Part shown: piece by piece, positions 59,986 through 64,000 of the stretch
Position numbering within the stretch: position 1 is the first letter of the stretch
Layout: the number at the start of each line of letters is the position of its first letter
Assembly: GCF_037975245.1 (NCBI RefSeq)
Contig: NC_092568.1
Span: 26,842,501 to 26,906,500, forward strand
Length of the DNA: 64,000 nucleotides
Direction of reading: 5' to 3'
From: Apostichopus japonicus
Lineage: Eukaryota; Echinodermata; Holothuroidea; Aspidochirotida; Stichopodidae
The notes under the pieces: generated by a model
Databases searched by the model: none
The model's input: only the letters and a program-made list of their open reading frames with translations
Told to the model about the DNA's origin: nothing
Program-made: the position numbers and the translations under genes

Positions 59986-62900
59986 GTAAGTTAACTTAAT
60001 TTGTGAAGGGAAGCCTGCTACACCTCTATTGTAGTCAATCAATTTGTCCTACTTTGTACTTTGGTTTGTCGCAGTTCTCTCAGAAGTAGAGCATTTAAAG
60101 CAAGTTCTTACTTATACTGTTGATGTCAGGTTAGAGTCACAAAGGTCATATCTACAATGATCAGATTGAAAGGAATGTCCACTATAGAGACATCCATTCA
60201 TCTTTAGCAGGGTACTAATCAACCTCTCTAATCAACCTATTTAATAAATCTTATTGATAGAAAATACTTCACTGATATTCAGTGCATACCCTCCTACAAT
60301 GATTGCATAGATGTCTATTGTTGGTAAGAAACATTCTACAAAGTTAACGGTTCAGTGAATGTCATCACATGGATAAAGTTATGTTATTGAGGTGATATAA
60401 TATTTAGTGAGATGAAAGCAACAAGAAGAAGTTCTTCAGTGACTGATCCGAGACGATTTAACCATGAATAGACAATGAGGTATATGACTCCTCAATTTCT
60501 TGGAATAATGTGGAGTGTGAGAATTAACAACCATTAAAGTACTTCGTATGATATTTTTTTAAATTTTAGTGTGCCAAATTAATGTATGTTGTGACACCAG
60601 GATAATGTACCAGCAATCAGTATTGTGCTCATGTATTTCTATAGCAGGCTTCTGAAAATTGATGTTAACTAGTAATTTTTGGAGAAATCTGTTTTGCATC
60701 TTACAATGTAGATGATTCCTAGCTGAGGTGCACCCCATCACACACCCAACCTTGTTTCACTTGGAGGTTGGAAATCCAGGGTACCCTCTGTGGTATAAGT
60801 ATGTTGTTTGCACATTGATCTTATGCTAAGGTAGGCCCATGAACTAAAGTTAGTTTATGGTAAAGTAGGTTAAACATTTGATTAGACAAGCAAATATAGA
60901 CATGTAGGTATATCCAACGGCTTGGTCTGAGCAAATTGTTGATCTGGTTTCATTGGAGGATTAGAGAGAAAATATCAACAAATAGAGGTTTTCAATTCAG
61001 CACATGCTTTTGCATTACAGTATCACTTAGAATTTAAGGAGATCAGATCTCATGAAAGGTATTTCCTCTATATTTTTCTTTGGTCTGGAAATCTGTCAGC
61101 CTTCTGAAGTGTTCAGATTGAGATCATCTTTTTAGTACAACTTGCATGACATTCTGCTCAGTGCCCGAAATAATTATGTATTTAAAATATCTGCAGTTGA
61201 ACAATTTGTTTGCTGACATCAATTATGTACATGGAACATCACTGAGACAGAAATAGTGTTGATATTTCCTGATCTACAGTATGCAAGCTCCATAGACCTA
61301 AATTGTGCTGTACTCAAGTTCTCAACTGTTAAAGGAAAGACCATGCAAGTACCTAAAATCATATTCTGTTACTAAAAGACTAAACTTGAGAATTGGCGTC
61401 AGGAATGATAAATTTTGACAAGAGGTTTTCCAATTAAACAAAACAAATACCTTACTTTTGTGGCATACAAACTTTCCTATATTTGACTATAAAGGGTACA
61501 TTTAGCTGGATGTAAACTGAAAACATATATATATATATGTAGTTATGTACATATATGGCTTGGTCAGCATAACACTAATTTGGCTACCCTTTGCACATTG
61601 CAATAATAAGTATAATTAAATTGATATTGCAAGCTCACTGTTTACTTTTGAAGTGAAGCACAGATATGTCATGTGTGCAATTTCTTTTGGATTAGAGGTT
61701 CTTCACCTCTACCTTGCAGTTATCAGAATGGTTTCAGGAGTGCTCTTGCAGGGAGAAAACAACAGACACCTCAGAGACATGGTACAATAAACAATAGTTA
61801 CAATGCCTATAGAGAAACAAAATGAAAGTTAATTACAAAGAATATTGTGATACATGACAGTTTATCCTGGCAATGAAATATTAACCCATCTTCTTGTCAA
61901 TATTTGTATATATGTACTGCTACAATACCTTGCTGTATTTTTCTTAACCCTATCCTCGTCCATGTTTACACTGTAATTATATTTTCCCCTGTCAAGGCCA
62001 AAAGAAAAAGTGTTATGTTATTAATGTATGTACTTCAGTATGCATTATAATATCAAACATCAAAGAATCTATATTCTCCCAGTTGATTGCAACTTTCATT
62101 AATATTTCAAAAGATGGGAGGGAAAAAAAAGCATTTGCTCTTGGCATTATTGTAGTCGCAACTTTGCTATTTTGGTCTACATACTGTACAGTTAGCATCA
62201 AGTGAATAAATTATTTTCCTCTGTCTGAAGTTCCAATGACTTAGTACTTCAGTTCTCATACAAATATTGGATGAATCATTCATGAAGGCTCCACATCAGT
62301 CATCATGGGAATTGCAAGTACTCATAGTTCGTTCCATCATGAGCTAACTATAGTGAAGATTGTCTGCTTCTCATTATAATTGAAGAATCCAACATCTTCA
62401 TCTTCTTGCAATAAATAGAAAATTATTTTAAATGTGTTAACCAAATACAGTCTTTCAGTTTGATGTGTGCCTCAAATCAAGATGGCCTCCAAATGTCTAG
62501 GTTTTTGAGACTGTTTAAGTTGTTTATGTTTGGCATACACAGCCCAGTTTATGAACATATCTCTCTGTGCTAGAAGGTTTGTTTGCCGTTTATCCGTCAT
62601 GACAGTTATAAGGTGGTTCTATAAAACTGTGCTTAATGCTTATCAATTTTAAGTTGACAAGTTTTATTCTCTCTAGCTTATTTCACTGCTTGAAAACTTC
62701 ATTTGATGCATTGCAACTGTTTGCATCCTTTTACCCGAACATACGCAAAATTTAATTCCTACTGAAAGTTTTATGAGTACTATATCAATAATGACATTGA
62801 ATAAAATAGAATTTCAACATTCAATAAGTCATTCAACTTGTTTAATTAGTTTTTATGTTGCAGTTACAGTCAAATTTTATTATGTAACCAAAAGCTTTAA

Positions 62901-63030
62901 TTTTCATAACGGACATAATTGCATCATTAATGTTTGACAACGTGCACTGGTTCCATAGAAGACTGTGCATTACAATACAGTAGCTGTCTGCCATTCATAA
63001 ACATATTCCTGTTGCCTTCAGATTTTCACA
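59986..63030. other. Intronic sequence of the right-edge gene
   Basis: No other exon could be supported. A small TATATA run lies near 61525. Confidence 0.5.
61720..61781 (+). CDS. Possible second coding exon of the same gene
   Basis: A pyrimidine-rich acceptor (CACCTCTACCTTGCAG) is followed in phase 0 by LSEWFQECSCREKTTDTSET, then ACATG|GTACAA as a weak donor. Phase agrees with the signal-peptide exon and the sequence is protein-like with two cysteines. The donor is poor and no family is recognised. Confidence 0.38.
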
Positions 63031-63290
63031 TGTATGTATGTATACATGTATTTTAGATCCTAGCTCCTGCAAGCAGGAACTCGCGAAGAAGCCATCATTG
63101 GCTTATCAAAGCCGCAGGCTGACCGAAGTCAGTCTCTTAGATTCATATTTAACGCCCATGATTATGAATTGTCAATTGTCAACAACTCTGTAACTGGACT
63201 ACATACATTAATCTTGGAGTGACTCAAACTTGGGACCACATGTTACTTAAACAATGTTCTGTGCTAAGCATGTGAAGTGTTCTAAGCATG
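63031..63290 (-). mobile_element. tRNA-derived SINE, copy C
   Basis: On the minus strand, GGTCCCAAGTTTGAGTCACT (box B region) leads into AATGTATGTAGTCCAGTTAC and the same body as at 18901 and 46051, ending in TTCCTGCTTGCAGGAG and a TACATACATA tail. The head further upstream (CTTAGCACAG) is a degraded box A. Confidence 0.8.
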
Positions 63291-63777
63291 GTTTCGTCAT
63301 TTCTTCATTTCGTAAGTAGTTGAATTGACAACTGGTAACAGCAGTTTTTTGCAACTGTGAGTCTCATGAAAAGTAGGGTGGTCAGCTAGGTTTGTCAATT
63401 CTACTATGAAAGATGGGGTGTCTACTAGTGGTGATCGTTTGTTTGAAAGAGAGCTATGTAATTTATGTAGAGAAACTATAACTATACTGCAATTGCAACA
63501 AGAAAACTGACCCTAATATGTCATTTTGGGGATTCCAAACCTGACAGCAAATCTAAATATTGGTGATGATTTATATTGTCAAGGCAGTGTACAAGGTACA
63601 ATTCAGGCAAAGTGGAATGTTTGTCAAATTTCTTAATTATAAATTTGATACTTGTTTTAGTAGCATACTAAAGGTGAAATTTCTCTAATGCGGCCTGAAC
63701 TGAGTACAATGCAGACATTCACCAGTCAATGGTAACTCACTCTGGAAGCATTGTATAGTCGAGTGAACTTATGATTC
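63291..63777. other. Intronic or intergenic sequence, nothing recognised
   Basis: No open frame, repeat or RNA gene could be supported here. Confidence 0.5.
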
Positions 63778-64000
63778 ATTTTTGGTTCCTTGCTAAAAGC
63801 AAAGGAACCTATGTATTCAGGTTGGCGTGTGTGTGCGTGTATGTGTGTGTGTGTGTGTGTGACACTTTAGATTGTATGCACGATAACTCACAAGGGATTG
63901 ACTGATCATGATCAAACTTGGTGGGTGGGTGGCCCATAGTGAGTAGATGAACCCTATTGTTTTTGGTGCCCACAAAGGTCACGAAAGGTCAGTTATGGTC
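63778..64000 (+). repeat. Partial dispersed repeat with 5' hairpin and GT array
   Basis: GGTTCCTTGCT and AGCAAAGGAACC form a hairpin at about 63784-63811. A (GT)n array follows at about 63828-63861, and then structured-looking sequence (ATCATGATCAAACTTGGTGG, with GTGGGTGGCCCATAGTGAG) runs to the window end. It resembles the microsatellite-bearing element at 7790 in layout only. Confidence 0.5.

Overview
This is a eukaryotic, AT-rich, intron-rich and repeat-rich window, most likely from a marine invertebrate, possibly an echinoderm. The taxon is an inference from gene structure and repeat style, not a proof. Gene density is low. I see one complete protein gene, the first exon of a second gene leaving the right edge, one intact tRNA gene, and many non-autonomous mobile elements. 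Nothing prokaryotic is present.

Minus strand, 21716 down to 6384: a complete 16-exon gene of the KCTD3/SHKBP1 family (N-terminal BTB/T1 domain, then a WD40-type propeller). All 16 exons were placed by hand from homology, splice sites and phase. They sum to 2016 nt, or 671 codons plus a stop. Its introns carry a tRNA-derived SINE, a GGAT microsatellite element, a 91-bp minisatellite, and a 145-bp tandem duplication that copies the end of exon 10. The last codons and the stop lie in a 70-bp tandem repeat.

Left of that gene (1-6383): the C-terminal part of a non-LTR retrotransposon reverse transcriptase with its 3' UTR, a 20-bp minisatellite and otherwise empty sequence. Right of it (21.7-54 kb): a tRNA-Arg(ACG) gene with a decayed tRNA-like relative 0.5 kb away, four hAT-type elements with exact 8-bp target duplications (one nested inside another), a 4.6-kb foldback element with unequal tandem-repeat arms and a perfect 93-bp palindrome in its core, and several simple repeats. 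Two short ORFs in this stretch look possibly coding but are unassigned.

Plus strand, 54-64 kb: a CCAAT/E-box cluster near 54.4 kb that may be a promoter, a signal-peptide exon at 59908-59985, a possible second exon near 61.7 kb, and long introns with another SINE copy. The gene runs past the window and its family cannot be told.

The strongest novel observations are the nested hAT pair and the internal module shared by three hAT elements with different termini, the foldback element with its inner palindrome, and the repeats that touch exon 10 and the last exon of the KCTD3-like gene.
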